Shown piece by piece: positions 34,006-43,986 of a stretch of DNA of 64,000 nt. Below the pieces are notes generated by a model. That model worked only from the letters and a program-made list of their open reading frames with translations. It was not told the DNA's origin and searched no databases. Source of the DNA: Terrirubrum flagellatum (lineage in GTDB: Bacteria; Pseudomonadota; Alphaproteobacteria; Rhizobiales; Beijerinckiaceae); the NCBI RefSeq assembly GCF_022059845.1, contig NZ_CP091851.1, positions 3,906,001 through 3,970,000 on the forward strand, given 5' to 3'. The translations under genes were made by a program, and so were the position numbers. Within the stretch, counting starts at the first letter, position 1, and each line of letters opens with the position of its first letter.

Positions 34006-35166
34006 ATGTCGAACGCCAGTCGCCGATCCCTCCTTCGCCTTTTCACGGCGTCCGCCGCCGGCGCCGTCCTCGCGCGCGCTGGCGCTTTGGCGCAATCCTC
34101 CGATCCGATTATGCTTGGCGTCAGCGGGCCGCTCACAGGGCCGAACGCGCAATATGGCGCGCAGTGGAAGCAGGGCTTCGATCTCGCGCTCGACGAAATT
34201 CAGGCCGCCGGCGGGATCAACGGGCGCAAACTCGCCTACACCTTCCAGGACAGCCAGAGCGATCCGCGACAGGCGGTGGCCATCGCGCAAAAATTCGTCG
34301 CCGATCCCGCGATCGTGATGGAGCTTGGCGACTTTTCGAGCCCGGCGTCCATGGCGGCGTCGCCGATCTATCAGCGCGCCGGCCTCGTGCAGTTCGGCTT
34401 CACCAACTCGCACCCGGATTTCACCAAGACCGGCGACTTCATGTGGAGCACCTCCGTCAGCCAGGCTGACGAGCAGCCGCTGCTCGCGCGCTACGCCGTC
34501 GAGAAGCTCGGCCTCAAGAAGCTCGCCATCCTGCATCTCAACACCGACTGGGGGCGGACGAGCAAGGACGTGTTCGTCGCCGCCGCGAAAGCGCTTGGCG
34601 CGACCGTCGTCATCACCGAAGGCTATATTCCGGAAGAGCGCGATTTCCGCTCGACGCTGGTGCGCGTGCGCGACGCCAATCCGGATGGCCTCATCCTGCT
34701 CTCCTATTATTCCGACGGCGCGCTGATCGCGCGGCAGGTCAAGCAGGTGGGCTTGAAACAGCCGATCTGCGCGGCGAGCTCGGTCTATTCGCCGAAATTC
34801 ATCGAACTCGGCGGCGACGCGGTTGAAGGCATCCATCTTGGCACGCGCTACTTCCCGGACGATCCGCGCCCCGAGGTGCAGAAATTCATCGCGAGCTTCA
34901 AGGCGAAGTATGGCGGAACCGAACCTGACGCGTTCAATGCCTATTCCTATGACGCGATGAATGTCGCGGCCGCGGTGCTGCGCATCGGCGGCACGGACCG
35001 GCGCGCGATCCGCGACGCCTTCCCGAAGGTGAAGGATGTTTCGACCGTGATCTTCGGGCCCGCGACTTTCGACGTCGAAAGCCGTCGCGTAAAGGGCGCG
35101 ATGAACGCCGAGCTTGTCGTCCGCGACGGCAAGTTCAAGGTGTGGGACGGCAAGAAGTCGACTTGA
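34006..35166 (+). CDS. Branched-chain amino acid-type ABC transporter binding protein (LivK-like)
   Basis: A 386-residue periplasmic binding protein (Peripla_BP_6). Signal peptide MSNASRRSLLRLFTASAAGA is twin-arginine-like and cleaved near LAQ/SSDP. Mature blocks include IMLGVSGPLTGPNAQYG and GGINGRKLAYTFQDSQSDPRQAV. A GGAG ribosome site precedes ATG 34006; the in-frame ATG at 33967 would lengthen the signal. First gene of a complete importer; Liv-type systems carry amino acids, amides, urea or aromatic acids, so the ligand is open. Confidence 0.94.
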   Translation: MSNASRRSLLRLFTASAAGAVLARAGALAQSSDPIMLGVSGPLTGPNAQYGAQWKQGFDLALDEIQAAGGINGRKLAYTFQDSQSDPRQAVAIAQKFVADPAIVMELGDFSSPASMAASPIYQRAGLVQFGFTNSHPDFTKTGDFMWSTSVSQADEQPLLARYAVEKLGLKKLAILHLNTDWGRTSKDVFVAAAKALGATVVITEGYIPEERDFRSTLVRVRDANPDGLILLSYYSDGALIARQVKQVGLKQPICAASSVYSPKFIELGGDAVEGIHLGTRYFPDDPRPEVQKFIASFKAKYGGTEPDAFNAYSYDAMNVAAAVLRIGGTDRRAIRDAFPKVKDVSTVIFGPATFDVESRRVKGAMNAELVVRDGKFKVWDGKKST

Positions 35167-35255
35167 AGCTCCGCGCTTCGCAGCGCCTCTCAAGCGATCG
35201 AGCCTGAATCACGTCAGCATCAAGTCGCGTCAGTATGTCAGTATAGGAAAAGCGC

Positions 35256-37079
35256 GTGTCATCCTGGCTCGATTACACGATCAACGGCCTGATCGTCGGC
35301 AATATCTATGCGCTTGTGGCGGTGGGGCTCGCGCTGATCTTCGGCGTGAGCCGCCTGATCAATTTCGCGCAGGGGTCGCTCTTCGTCGTCGGCGCCTATA
35401 TCGGCTGGGTGGCGGCGGCGCGATATCAATTGCCGCTGATCGTCGCCCTGCCGATCGTCGCCATCGGCGCGGCGATCGTCGGGCTTCTCATCGAGCGCTT
35501 CGGCCTCAGGCCTTTGCAGAATTCAGTGCGCATTGCGCCGCTGCTCGCGACCATCGGCATCAGCTTCGTGCTCGATCAGGCGGTGATGCTGATCTTCTCG
35601 CCCAATCCGCGCGCGCTGCCGAGCGGATTGCCGGAGACGCGATTCCAGATTGGCGCGGGCACGATCGGGCTTCTCGATATTCTGATCGCCTGCATCGGCG
35701 TGGCGAGCGCCGCGTTGCTTTTCGCCTTTCTCCGCTACACCAAGCTCGGCTGGGCGGTGCGCGCGACCGCGCAGGATCGCGACGCGGCGATGCAGATGGG
35801 CGTGGACGTCAACCGCGTCAATCAGACCGTGTTCGCCATCGCAGCCGCGCTCGGCGGGGTGTCGGGCATGCTGGTCGGCATGTATTACAACCAGATCGAC
35901 ACGGCGATGAGCCTGCAAGCGACGCTGAAAGGCGTCGTCGCGGAAGTCGTCGGCGGAGTCGGCAATGTGCCGGGCGCGGTGATCGGCAGTTTGCTGCTCG
36001 GTCTTGTCGAGAGTTATGGCGTCGCTGTGCTGGGCACCAGCTATCGCAATCTCTTCGCGTTCCTGCTGCTGGTGGTGATCCTGACGCTGAAGCCCAACGG
36101 CCTCTTCGCCAGCTCCAAACAGCTCCCGCCGGAGCCGCTGACGGGCACCTTCATCGCGCCGAGCAAGCCGCTCGCTGTTCCGCGCTGGGCGCTGGCGCTT
36201 GTGGTGCTCGCTTTCGCCGCCCTGCCCTTCGCCGCACCCTCGCCCTATCTCCTGCAGACGCTGACCAACGCCTGGCTGTTCGGCATGCTGGGCCTCAGCC
36301 TCACGCTTGTCGCGGGAACGACGGGGCAGGTCTCGCTTGGCCACGCGGCTTTGCTTGCGATCGGCGCCTATAGTTCAGCGCTGCTCTCGCTTGATCTCCA
36401 TCTGCCTGTGGGGCTCGCGATTCTCGGCGGCGGCGTGATCGCGGCGGCGCTCGGCACGCTGCTTGTCTCACCTTCGTTCCGCCTGCGCGGCCACTATGTC
36501 TCGATTGCGACGCTCGCGATCGGCGAAATCGTGGCGCTGACGATCCTCAACTGGGAGAGCGTGACACGCGGCCCGATTGGCGTCGTCGGCATCCCGCCGC
36601 TTTCGATTTTCGGCTATGAGCTCGTCAGCGCGCAGGCCGTCTACTGGTTCACCTTCACAGTCATGGTTCTGCTCGCGCTGATCGAGACGCGGCTTCTCGG
36701 CTCGCATCTCGGCCGCACATTCCGCGCCATCCGCGATGACGATGTGGCCGCACGCACCTATGGCGTGAGCCTCAACCGCTACAAGTCGCTCGCCTTCATC
36801 TTCGGCGGCTTCGCCGCCGGCGTCAGCGGCGCCATCGCAGCCCATCTCTATTCCTATATCAATCACGAGACCTTCAACACGCAGCAATCGATCCTCGCTC
36901 TGACGATCGTGATCCTCGGCGGCCTCGGCAATGTGGTCGGCGCGATCATCGGCGCCGTCGCGCTCGTCGGATTGCCCGAGATTTTCCGCATCGCGGCGGA
37001 ATATCGCATCCTGATCTACGGCGTCGTTCTCCTGCTGCTTGTGCGTTTCAGGCCGCAGGGCCTGATGGGAACGGTGTAA
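35256..37079 (+). CDS. Fused LivH-LivM branched-chain-type ABC permease
   Basis: One 607-residue protein carries both permease subunits. Residues 1 to about 290 are LivH-like ([21 protein letters not shown], the EAA loop with [20 protein letters not shown]). Residues about 310-607 are LivM-like ([22 protein letters not shown] loop with [20 protein letters not shown]). About 14-16 membrane helices in all. GTG start at 35256 with AGGAAA upstream; TAA overlaps the next ATG by one base. Fusion is known but less common than separate genes. Confidence 0.95.
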   Translation: MSSWLDYTINGLIVGNIYALVAVGLALIFGVSRLINFAQGSLFVVGAYIGWVAAARYQLPLIVALPIVAIGAAIVGLLIERFGLRPLQNSVRIAPLLATIGISFVLDQAVMLIFSPNPRALPSGLPETRFQIGAGTIGLLDILIACIGVASAALLFAFLRYTKLGWAVRATAQDRDAAMQMGVDVNRVNQTVFAIAAALGGVSGMLVGMYYNQIDTAMSLQATLKGVVAEVVGGVGNVPGAVIGSLLLGLVESYGVAVLGTSYRNLFAFLLLVVILTLKPNGLFASSKQLPPEPLTGTFIAPSKPLAVPRWALALVVLAFAALPFAAPSPYLLQTLTNAWLFGMLGLSLTLVAGTTGQVSLGHAALLAIGAYSSALLSLDLHLPVGLAILGGGVIAAALGTLLVSPSFRLRGHYVSIATLAIGEIVALTILNWESVTRGPIGVVGIPPLSIFGYELVSAQAVYWFTFTVMVLLALIETRLLGSHLGRTFRAIRDDDVAARTYGVSLNRYKSLAFIFGGFAAGVSGAIAAHLYSYINHETFNTQQSILALTIVILGGLGNVVGAIIGAVALVGLPEIFRIAAEYRILIYGVVLLLLVRFRPQGLMGTV

Positions 37080-37942
37080 TGTCCGTTACGACTGACACGC
37101 CGCTTCTTTCCGTTCGCGGCCTGACGCGCCATTTCGGCGGCCTCGCAGCCGTCGGCGGCGTCGATCTCGATCTTCAACAGCGCCAGCTCGTCAGCATTAT
37201 CGGGCCGAACGGCGCGGGAAAGACGACGCTGTTCAATCTCGTCACCGGGCTCGACACGCCTGATGGCGGACAAGTGAAACTCGACGGCGCCGACATCACC
37301 GGCCTGCCGGCGGAAAAGCTCGCCGGACTTGGCGTCGCGCGCACATTTCAGCTCGGCCGCGTGTTCGGCAATCTCAGCGTGATGGACAATGTGCTGATCG
37401 GCGCCCATGCGCGGCTGCGCGCGGCGCGACCGCCGATCCCTGTCGTCGGGCCTCTCATCGAGCTTGGCCTTGCGCTCGCGCGGCCGCGCTCCGTGCGCGA
37501 CGAAGAGGAAAGACTGCGCGAAGAAATGAAGGCGATCCTCGCCCGCTTCGGCGAACGGCTTTTGCCGCGCATCGATCAGCCGGCCTACAGCCTCTCCTAC
37601 GCCAATCGCCGCCGCGTCGAGATCGCTCGCGCGCTCGCATTGAAACCGCGCCTGCTGCTGCTCGACGAACCGACGGCGGGCATGAACCAGACCGAGACGG
37701 CGGAAATGCAGGGGCTCGTCGGCGAGCTCAAATCCGAAGGACTCACGATCCTGCTGATCGAACACAAGCTCGACATGGTGATGCGGTTGTCCGATCGCGT
37801 CATCGTCATGGACGAAGGCAAGAAGATCGCGGAAGGGCCGGGCGAGCAGGTGCGCAACGATCCGAAAGTGATCGAGGCCTATCTCGGCCATGGCTCCGCG
37901 CGAAAAGAGGCTCTCGCCGAAGCCGAAGAGGCCGCGTCATGA
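37079..37942 (+). CDS. Branched-chain-type ABC transporter ATPase (LivG-like)
   Basis: A 287-residue ATPase with Walker A GPNGAGKTT, signature LSYANRRRVEIARAL, Walker B LLLLDEPTAGM and the C-terminal GEQVRNDPKVIEAYLGHG of LivG proteins. The start overlaps the permease stop (TAATG) and its own stop overlaps the LivF start by 4 bases, so the whole operon is translationally coupled. A long insertion (about residues 115-175) is present, as in some LivG proteins. Confidence 0.95.
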   Translation: MSVTTDTPLLSVRGLTRHFGGLAAVGGVDLDLQQRQLVSIIGPNGAGKTTLFNLVTGLDTPDGGQVKLDGADITGLPAEKLAGLGVARTFQLGRVFGNLSVMDNVLIGAHARLRAARPPIPVVGPLIELGLALARPRSVRDEEERLREEMKAILARFGERLLPRIDQPAYSLSYANRRRVEIARALALKPRLLLLDEPTAGMNQTETAEMQGLVGELKSEGLTILLIEHKLDMVMRLSDRVIVMDEGKKIAEGPGEQVRNDPKVIEAYLGHGSARKEALAEAEEAAS

Positions 37943-38679
37943 CTGCTCTTGACGCGATGCTGAGCCTCGTCAACGTCAACACCTTCTATGGCGCGGCGCA
38001 GGTGCATTTCGATCTGTCGATCGCCGTGCCGCGCGGCCATATCGTCTGTCTGCTCGGCGGCAACGCCAGCGGCAAATCGACGACGATGAAGATCATTCTT
38101 GGTCTCGTGCGGCCACGCTCCGGCGATGTGATCTTCGACGGCCAGTCGACGCTGGGGCTAACGACGCCGCAGATCGTGCGCCGCGGCCTCGCCTCGGTGC
38201 CGGAAGCGCGGCGATTGTTCGCCGACATGACTGTGCGCGAGAATATCCTCATGGGCGCCTTCGTGCGCGATGATCAGCCGGAGGTGCTGCGCGATCTCGA
38301 CAAGGTCGTCGGCCTGTTCCCGAAACTCGGCGAGCGTTTCTCGCAACGCGCCGGCTCGCTGTCAGGCGGCGAGCAGCAGATGGTCGCCATGGCGCGCGCC
38401 CTGATGAGCCGGCCGCGCATGATCGTGATGGATGAGCCGACCATGGGCCTGTCGCCGCTCTATGTGGATCGCGTGCTCGAACTGATTGAAGCGATCAACA
38501 AGGATGGCGTCACCATCTTCATGGTCGAGCAGAACGCCAGCCTCGCGCTCGCCATCGCCCATGACGCCTATGTCCTGCAGACCGGACGCATCGTGCTGTC
38601 GGGGTTGGCGAAAGAGCTCCGCGACGATCCCCGCATCCGCGACGCCTATCTCGGCGGCGAGGAAGCCGCGCGCGCGTGA
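37939..38679 (+). CDS. Branched-chain-type ABC transporter ATPase (LivF-like)
   Basis: A 246-residue ATPase with Walker A GGNASGKST, signature LSGGEQQMVAMARAL, Walker B MIVMDEPTMGLSP and the LivF-type ending AKELRDDPRIRDAYLGG. It pairs with LivG for a heterodimeric motor of the importer. The ATG overlaps the LivG stop. It is convergent with the TRAP transporter operon at an 18-base gap. Confidence 0.95.
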   Translation: MTALDAMLSLVNVNTFYGAAQVHFDLSIAVPRGHIVCLLGGNASGKSTTMKIILGLVRPRSGDVIFDGQSTLGLTTPQIVRRGLASVPEARRLFADMTVRENILMGAFVRDDQPEVLRDLDKVVGLFPKLGERFSQRAGSLSGGEQQMVAMARALMSRPRMIVMDEPTMGLSPLYVDRVLELIEAINKDGVTIFMVEQNASLALAIAHDAYVLQTGRIVLSGLAKELRDDPRIRDAYLGGEEAARA

Positions 38680-38697
38680 CCGCAAAAGATTCTTGAC

Positions 38698-39996
38698 TCA
38701 GACCTTGATGAGGCCCGCCGCGCGCGGCAGCCAGAGCGCGATGTCGGGGAAGAACGTCGCGGCCAGCACGATTGCGAGCATGGCGATGATGAAGGGCGGC
38801 ACCTCGCGGAAGATTTCGGATAGAGGCGTGCCCGTCAGACCGCTCATGACGAACAGCAGCAGCCCATGCGGCGGCAGCGTCAGCCCGACCATCATGTTAA
38901 GCACGACGACGATGCCGAAATGCACGAGATCGATGCCGAGCCCCTGCGCGATCGGCACGAGCAGCGGCACGATGACGAGGAGGATCGTCACCTCGTCGAG
39001 CACGATCGCGAGCAACAGCATCAGCAGATCGACGCAGAGCAGGAATCCGGTCGACGACAGATTCCATTTGACGAAGGTCGCCTGAATAAGGTGCGGCACG
39101 CCTTCATTGGCGACGGCATAGTTGAACACGAAGGCGCCGGCCATGATGAGCGCGATCATCGCAGTGGCGCGCACGGTGTCGGCGATGACAGTCATGAGCT
39201 GGCGCGGCCGCAGCGTGCGATAAACGATGAAAGCCAGCAGCAGCGCGTAGCTCGCGGCGATGGCGGCCGCCTCGGTCGGCGTCGTCACGCCGGAATAGAT
39301 CAGGCCCAGCAGGATGCCGGGCAGCGCGAGCGGCGCGAGCGCGCGGCCGAAAATGGCGGGCATTTCCGCCCAGCTTGCGCGACGCTCGCGCGGGAAGTCG
39401 CGCTTGCGGGCGATGATCGCAATCACCAGCATCATCAACAGCGCCATCAACCCGGCGGGAACGAGCCCACCGAGAAACATCGCTCCGACAGAAGCGTTGG
39501 CGATCAACGCATAGAAGATCATCGGGATCGATGTCGGCATCAGCGGGCCGAGCGTCGCCGAAACCACCGATGTCGCAGCGGCAAAACCGCGGGGATAGCG
39601 GCCGTTCTTCGTCATCATGCGCGCGACGATGAGGCCCGGACCGGACGCGTCGGCGACTGCGCTGCCGCTCATACCTGAAAAAATAAGGTTCGAGACGACG
39701 TTCACCTGCGCGAGCCCGCCCGGCAAATGGCCGACCATCGCCGCGCCGAACGCCAACAATCGCTCGATCACGCCGCTCGCATTCATCACATTGGCGACGA
39801 AGATGAAGAGCGGCACAGCGATCAGGAGATAGCTGTTATAGAGTCCGTTCATCGTCTGATCGACGACGAGCCCGACATCCTGATGGGTCGAGATGAGATA
39901 GGCGAAGCCCGCGGCGAGCATCGAGAGGCCGAGCGGCGCGCCAAGCACGGCCGCCGCCGTGAACACGCCCATCAACACCCATAGCCCCTGCGACAT
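38698..39996 (-). CDS. TRAP transporter large permease (DctM-like)
   Basis: A 432-residue inner-membrane protein with about 12 helices that carries solute with sodium or proton. Conserved blocks are the NVVSNLIFSGMSGSAVADASG substrate site and GLTLPPHGLLLFV near the C-terminus. It follows the small-permease gene by 12 bases in the TRAP operon. The bound solute, usually an organic acid, is not evident. Confidence 0.95.
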   Translation of the reverse strand: MSQGLWVLMGVFTAAAVLGAPLGLSMLAAGFAYLISTHQDVGLVVDQTMNGLYNSYLLIAVPLFIFVANVMNASGVIERLLAFGAAMVGHLPGGLAQVNVVSNLIFSGMSGSAVADASGPGLIVARMMTKNGRYPRGFAAATSVVSATLGPLMPTSIPMIFYALIANASVGAMFLGGLVPAGLMALLMMLVIAIIARKRDFPRERRASWAEMPAIFGRALAPLALPGILLGLIYSGVTTPTEAAAIAASYALLLAFIVYRTLRPRQLMTVIADTVRATAMIALIMAGAFVFNYAVANEGVPHLIQATFVKWNLSSTGFLLCVDLLMLLLAIVLDEVTILLVIVPLLVPIAQGLGIDLVHFGIVVVLNMMVGLTLPPHGLLLFVMSGLTGTPLSEIFREVPPFIIAMLAIVLAATFFPDIALWLPRAAGLIKV

Positions 39997-40008
39997 CGTT
40001 CAGTCCGC

Positions 40009-40530
40009 TCAGATCTGCGAACGCCAGCGCGGGCCGAGCAGCGTCACAAGGCTGACGACAGAGCGCACCGCGACCGCGACAAGGAACAGGCCGAAGCAGG
40101 AATAGATATAGTCAAGCCGGAGATTCAGCACCGGCGTGCGCTCGCGCCAGAGAAACAGGATATAATCGATCGATCCGTGCAGCGACCAGATGAACACGCC
40201 GCCGATCAGGAGATGACGCGCGATGGAAAAGATGCGCTTCCATTGCTCCGGCAGCGGCCGATAGGCGAGATCGAACGTGATCTGCTCGCGGTCGCGCACG
40301 AGAAAGGCGCTGGCCCAGAAGATGATCCAGACGAAAAGGATCACCGAGACTTCGTCGGCCCAGACCGCCTCGTCATGTTCGAGATAGCGGGTGATGATCT
40401 TGTAGTTGAAGATGAGAAACACCGCGACGAACATCGCGCCGGAAATCCATTCGGCCGCGCGACGCAGGCGGGCGAGAAGCCCGCCCGGCGCGGCATCGGC
40501 CTCGTCGTGATGTTGCTGCGGCGCCCCCAT
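40009..40530 (-). CDS. TRAP transporter small permease (DctQ-like)
   Basis: A 173-residue protein with four transmembrane helices and the DctQ pattern FNYKIITRYLEHDEAVWADEV, where the conserved aromatic/acidic stretch stabilises the large permease. It lies 8 bases downstream of the binding-protein gene, in the usual TRAP order binding protein, small, large. Confidence 0.92.
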   Translation of the reverse strand: MGAPQQHHDEADAAPGGLLARLRRAAEWISGAMFVAVFLIFNYKIITRYLEHDEAVWADEVSVILFVWIIFWASAFLVRDREQITFDLAYRPLPEQWKRIFSIARHLLIGGVFIWSLHGSIDYILFLWRERTPVLNLRLDYIYSCFGLFLVAVAVRSVVSLVTLLGPRWRSQI

Positions 40531-40537
40531 TGCCTGC

Positions 40538-41527
40538 TCAGGCGTCCAGCACGCGCTTCATGCCGGCCATATCCCAGGCCTTCGTCGCTTCGGCGCCGTT
40601 ATAAGCCTGATCGGCCGCGGCGCGGAACGGCGCGAGATCGGGCGCGTCGACAACAAGCCCGCGGCCCTTGATCGTCTCGATGATCGTCTTCTCGTCATTG
40701 AGACGGCCGTCGTCGCCCGCCTTCGCTGTCTTCTTAGCGGCGGCTTCCAGCGCCTTCTTCTGATCCGCGCTGAGCTTGTCCCAGACGGGCTTCGCGATCG
40801 CGAAGAACACGGGCTGCAGCATGTGCGTCGTCAGCACCACCTGCTCCGACACTTCGTAGAGCTTCGCGGCGCTGAAGATCGACAGCGGATTCTCCTGCCC
40901 GTCGACTGTGCCGGTCTTCAAAGCGAGATAAACTTCCGGCATGCCGAGCGGCACCGGACTGACGCCAAGCGTGCGGCCGAGCAGCAGCCATTCAGGCCCA
41001 GCCGGCATGCGCATCTTCACGCCCGCGAGATCGGCCGGACCCTTTACCGCGCGCTTCTGGCGCAGGCTTGCCTGGCGCGTGCCGAGATAGTGCGTCGACA
41101 GAATCTCGATGCCCATCTTCTCCGACACGGTCTTGCGATAGGCCTCGCCAATCGGGCCGTCGAACACGCGGCGAAGATGCGCGTAGTCCTTGAAGAGATA
41201 GCCGCGATTGAAATAGCCGAGATCGGGAAGCTGCTGCGCCACCTCGAACGTGGTCATGGTGCTCATTTCGAGATTGCCGCGCTGCAGCGCCTGCACCTCG
41301 GTGCCCTGCTTGAACAAAGTCGAAGCGGAATGGACGCTGACATTCAGGCCGACTGACGCGCCATCGATCTCCGCCTTGAGCTGCTCGAGCGCCTTGGCGA
41401 GGAAATCGCTCGGCGGCGCCGCGGTCGAAATGCGGATCTGGATTCCCGATTGCGCGTGAACGCGGCCCGTCGACATCGCGGCTGCGCCCGCGAGCGCGCT
41501 CGTCACGAAATTCCTGCGCGTCGTCAT
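40538..41527 (-). CDS. TRAP transporter solute-binding protein (DctP-like)
   Basis: A 329-residue periplasmic binding protein with a signal peptide (MTTRRNFVTSALAGAAAMS, twin-arginine-like, cleaved near HAQ/SG). Family segments include IRISTAAPPSDFLAKALEQL, the arginine-bearing LAGVKMRMPAGPEWLLLG (solute carboxylate-binding region) and VDGQENPLSIF. First gene of the TRAP operon; the preceding SDR and FAH genes on the same strand suggest uptake of an organic acid that they degrade. Confidence 0.94.
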   Translation of the reverse strand: MTTRRNFVTSALAGAAAMSTGRVHAQSGIQIRISTAAPPSDFLAKALEQLKAEIDGASVGLNVSVHSASTLFKQGTEVQALQRGNLEMSTMTTFEVAQQLPDLGYFNRGYLFKDYAHLRRVFDGPIGEAYRKTVSEKMGIEILSTHYLGTRQASLRQKRAVKGPADLAGVKMRMPAGPEWLLLGRTLGVSPVPLGMPEVYLALKTGTVDGQENPLSIFSAAKLYEVSEQVVLTTHMLQPVFFAIAKPVWDKLSADQKKALEAAAKKTAKAGDDGRLNDEKTIIETIKGRGLVVDAPDLAPFRAAADQAYNGAEATKAWDMAGMKRVLDA

Positions 41528-41580
41528 CTCATCCTCCTCCAATCCCGATCGCCGCCAGCAATCCGCCGCAGCGATTCCCC

Positions 41581-42297
41581 TCAAAGAGCGAGCCCACCCA
41601 ACGATTTTCCGCCATCGACGAACAGGGTTTGCCCGGTGATGAAGCGCGTCGAGGGCGACGCCAGAAATGCAATGGCGCCGGCGATATCGTCGGGATCGGC
41701 GGCCTTGCCGCTCGGCTCCAGCGACTGCGCGACAGCGTATTGATCAGCCGGCATGCTGCGCGTCATCGGCGTGTCCGTGAAACCGGGCGCGACGGAATTC
41801 ACGGCGATCTGGCGCGCCCGCAATTCCATCGCCATGGCGCGGGTCAAACCCACCACGCCGGCCTTCGATGCGACATAATGAGCAAAGCCCGTTCCGCCGA
41901 TCGCCGCGCGCGAGGACACGGTCACGATCTTCGCGCCCGGCTTCATGCGTCGCGCCGCTTCCTGCGCGGCGATGAAGACGCCAATCAGATTGACATCGAG
42001 CATGCGCCGGAAGTCATCATCGCTGATCTCGTCGAACTGGCGCGGCTGATAGATTCCGGCGACGCAGACGAGCGCGTCCAGCGTCGCGCAGCCGTCCATC
42101 GCCTGCGCGATCGCGGCGCGATCGCAGACATCGGCGACGGCCGTGGAGACATTGTTTTCGGCTTTCAACGCCGCCAGCTTCTCACCGTCGCGATCGATCG
42201 CAATCACATTGAACCCATCAGCGGCAAGCCGCTTCACCGTCGCCAACCCGATGCCTGACGCGCCGCCTGTCACAATTGCTGTCGGCGCGGCGACCAT
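41581..42297 (-). CDS. SDR family oxidoreductase
   Basis: A 238-residue NAD(P)-dependent short-chain dehydrogenase. The cofactor motif is TGGASGIG, the catalytic triad is Ser in SSRAAIG with YVASK (Tyr and Lys), and an acidic residue after the second strand (AIDRDG) points to NAD. It lies 3 bases downstream of the FAH gene and 53 bases upstream of the TRAP binding-protein gene on the same strand. Probably oxidises a hydroxy acid or alcohol in the same pathway. Confidence 0.93.
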   Translation of the reverse strand: MVAAPTAIVTGGASGIGLATVKRLAADGFNVIAIDRDGEKLAALKAENNVSTAVADVCDRAAIAQAMDGCATLDALVCVAGIYQPRQFDEISDDDFRRMLDVNLIGVFIAAQEAARRMKPGAKIVTVSSRAAIGGTGFAHYVASKAGVVGLTRAMAMELRARQIAVNSVAPGFTDTPMTRSMPADQYAVAQSLEPSGKAADPDDIAGAIAFLASPSTRFITGQTLFVDGGKSLGGLAL

Positions 42298-42300
42298 CGC

Positions 42301-43209
42301 TCAGGCCTCTCCGGCGATCACGACGTGAAAAGCGCCAATGTCTGAAATCTCGGCGTCGATACGATCGCCCACTTTCAGGAAGGTTTGTTTCGGCACGCCG
42401 ACGCCGGCGGGCGTTCCCGTCAATACGACATCGCCGGGATCAAGCGTCATGATCTCGGAGGCGCGCGCGATCTGCTCGGCGACGGAATAGATCATCTGTT
42501 CCGCGCTCCCGTCCTGCTTCACTTCGCCATTGACGGAGAGCTTCAGCTTCACCTTCTGCGGATCAGGAATCGCCGCCGCGGCCACGATGCGCGGACCCAT
42601 GGGGCCACAGGTGTCATTGGCTTTTCCCGCCACCCAGTCGAGCTTGTAGAACTGCTCGGGCGCGCGGTTGAAATCCCGCGCCGAAAGATCAAGCGCAATG
42701 GAATAGCCCGCGACATGCGAGAGCGCCTGATCGGGCGTGACATAGCGCGCCGTCTTGCCGATCACGACTGCGAGTTCGATTTCCCAATCGAAAGCTTTCG
42801 TGCCGCGCGGCATCAGCACTGTCGCGCCCTCGCCGACGATGGCGTTGCGCGGCGGCTTCATGAAGAAGAACAGGCGCTGGCTTTCCTTGGTTACCCCGGG
42901 AAAACCCATCTCAGCCATGTGATCGTAGTAGTTCGCGCCAGCGCACAGCACCTTGCCGGGATAGAGCAGCGGTGCGAGCCGGGCGCCGGGCGTCACCGCA
43001 TCTTTCGCGTCGACCTTCCCGACCGCGGCGTCCAGCGCCGGCTTCGCAGCAGGCCAATCCGCAAACAGGGCCGCGACGCTGGTCAGACCCGGCAGCCCGA
43101 CGCGGGCCAGCGATGGCTCCAGCCGATACAGCGATCCGCCGGCTTCCAGGCACGCGACCGGAGCTTCCGCGGCTGAAACAGTGGCCAGGGACCAAGTTAG
43201 GGTGGACAT
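42301..43209 (-). CDS. Fumarylacetoacetate hydrolase-family protein
   Basis: A 302-residue enzyme with the FAH catalytic domain: NYYDHMAEMG, FMKPPRNAIVGEG, FDWEIELAVVIGK (metal-binding acidic residues) and VVLTGTPAGVGVP. Family members hydrolyse or decarboxylate 2-keto acids (for example acylpyruvates, or 2-keto-3-deoxy-sugar acids after dehydration). First gene of a run FAH-SDR-TRAP, divergent from a GntR/FCD regulator. Confidence 0.93.
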   Translation of the reverse strand: MSTLTWSLATVSAAEAPVACLEAGGSLYRLEPSLARVGLPGLTSVAALFADWPAAKPALDAAVGKVDAKDAVTPGARLAPLLYPGKVLCAGANYYDHMAEMGFPGVTKESQRLFFFMKPPRNAIVGEGATVLMPRGTKAFDWEIELAVVIGKTARYVTPDQALSHVAGYSIALDLSARDFNRAPEQFYKLDWVAGKANDTCGPMGPRIVAAAAIPDPQKVKLKLSVNGEVKQDGSAEQMIYSVAEQIARASEIMTLDPGDVVLTGTPAGVGVPKQTFLKVGDRIDAEISDIGAFHVVIAGEA

Positions 43210-43247
43210 CTTCGTCTCCGGCGACGCTTGCTATGAAATGAATATGA

Positions 43248-43257
43248 TTTTATAAAA
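43248..43257. promoter_or_regulatory. AT-rich palindrome in the FAH/GntR divergent promoter
   Basis: TTTTATAAAA is a perfect 10-bp palindrome set in a short AT-rich stretch (43233-43257) of an otherwise GC-rich region, between the divergent FAH and GntR genes. It may be the GntR operator, a -10 region or both. If it is a -10 element for the regulator, its translation starts at the ATG at 43285 rather than the GTG at 43258. Confidence 0.4.
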
Positions 43258-43284
43258 GTGCCTGTCAATATCGGATTCGGCCCG

Positions 43285-43977
43285 ATGGAAGATCTGGACA
43301 CCCTCTCCCAGGCCGAGCGCGCCTATCGCCGGCTGCGCAGCGAGATCATCCGCGGCGAACTGATGCCGGGCGAGCGTCTGCGTGCGGCGGAGCTGCAGGA
43401 TCGGTTCCAGCTCGGACTGACGCCGATTCGCGAAGCGCTGATGCGTCTCTCCTCGGAAAATCTCGTCGAGGTCGAGACCAACAGGGGCTCGCGCGTCACC
43501 GACGCCTCGCTGGCCGAATTCGCCGATCTCATGGCGACACGGCGCGCCATCGAGCGACTCTGCCTCACGGCTGCGATGGAACATGGCGACGCCTCATGGG
43601 AGGCCGACATCATCGCCGCGATGCATTTGCTTTCACGCACGCCGCTGCCGGCCTCGATGGAGGATCGCGACGCCGCGGCGCGGTGGGAGGCGCAGCATCG
43701 CCGCTTCCATTTCGCGCTCGTCGTCGCCTGCGGCTCGGACTGGCTGCTGCGCTTCTGGAACATGCTCGCCGATCATTCCGAGCGCTATCGCAAGATCAGG
43801 CTCTTGCGCCATCGCGAGGCGCAGGCCGAAGTGCGCGACGTCAACGCCGAACATGCGGCGATCATGGAAGCTGTGATCGCCCGCGACGGTAAACGCGCGA
43901 CCTCGCTGATGGATGCGCATCTCGCCGCAACGGAGACATCCGTCGCGCGATTGCTCGATCCAACGCCGACACGATAG
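43285..43977 (+). CDS. GntR family regulator (FadR/FCD subfamily)
   Basis: A 230-residue regulator with an N-terminal winged helix-turn-helix (AYRRLRSEIIRGELMPGERL, LGLTPIREALMRLSSENLVE) and a C-terminal all-helical FCD ligand domain with conserved Arg/His residues (FADLMATRRAIERL, HRRFHFALV, ADHSERYRK). It is divergent from the FAH-SDR-TRAP operon and probably controls it with an organic acid as effector. A GTG 27 bases upstream is an alternative start. Confidence 0.92.
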   Translation: MEDLDTLSQAERAYRRLRSEIIRGELMPGERLRAAELQDRFQLGLTPIREALMRLSSENLVEVETNRGSRVTDASLAEFADLMATRRAIERLCLTAAMEHGDASWEADIIAAMHLLSRTPLPASMEDRDAAARWEAQHRRFHFALVVACGSDWLLRFWNMLADHSERYRKIRLLRHREAQAEVRDVNAEHAAIMEAVIARDGKRATSLMDAHLAATETSVARLLDPTPTR

Positions 43978-43986
43978 GAAACTGTA

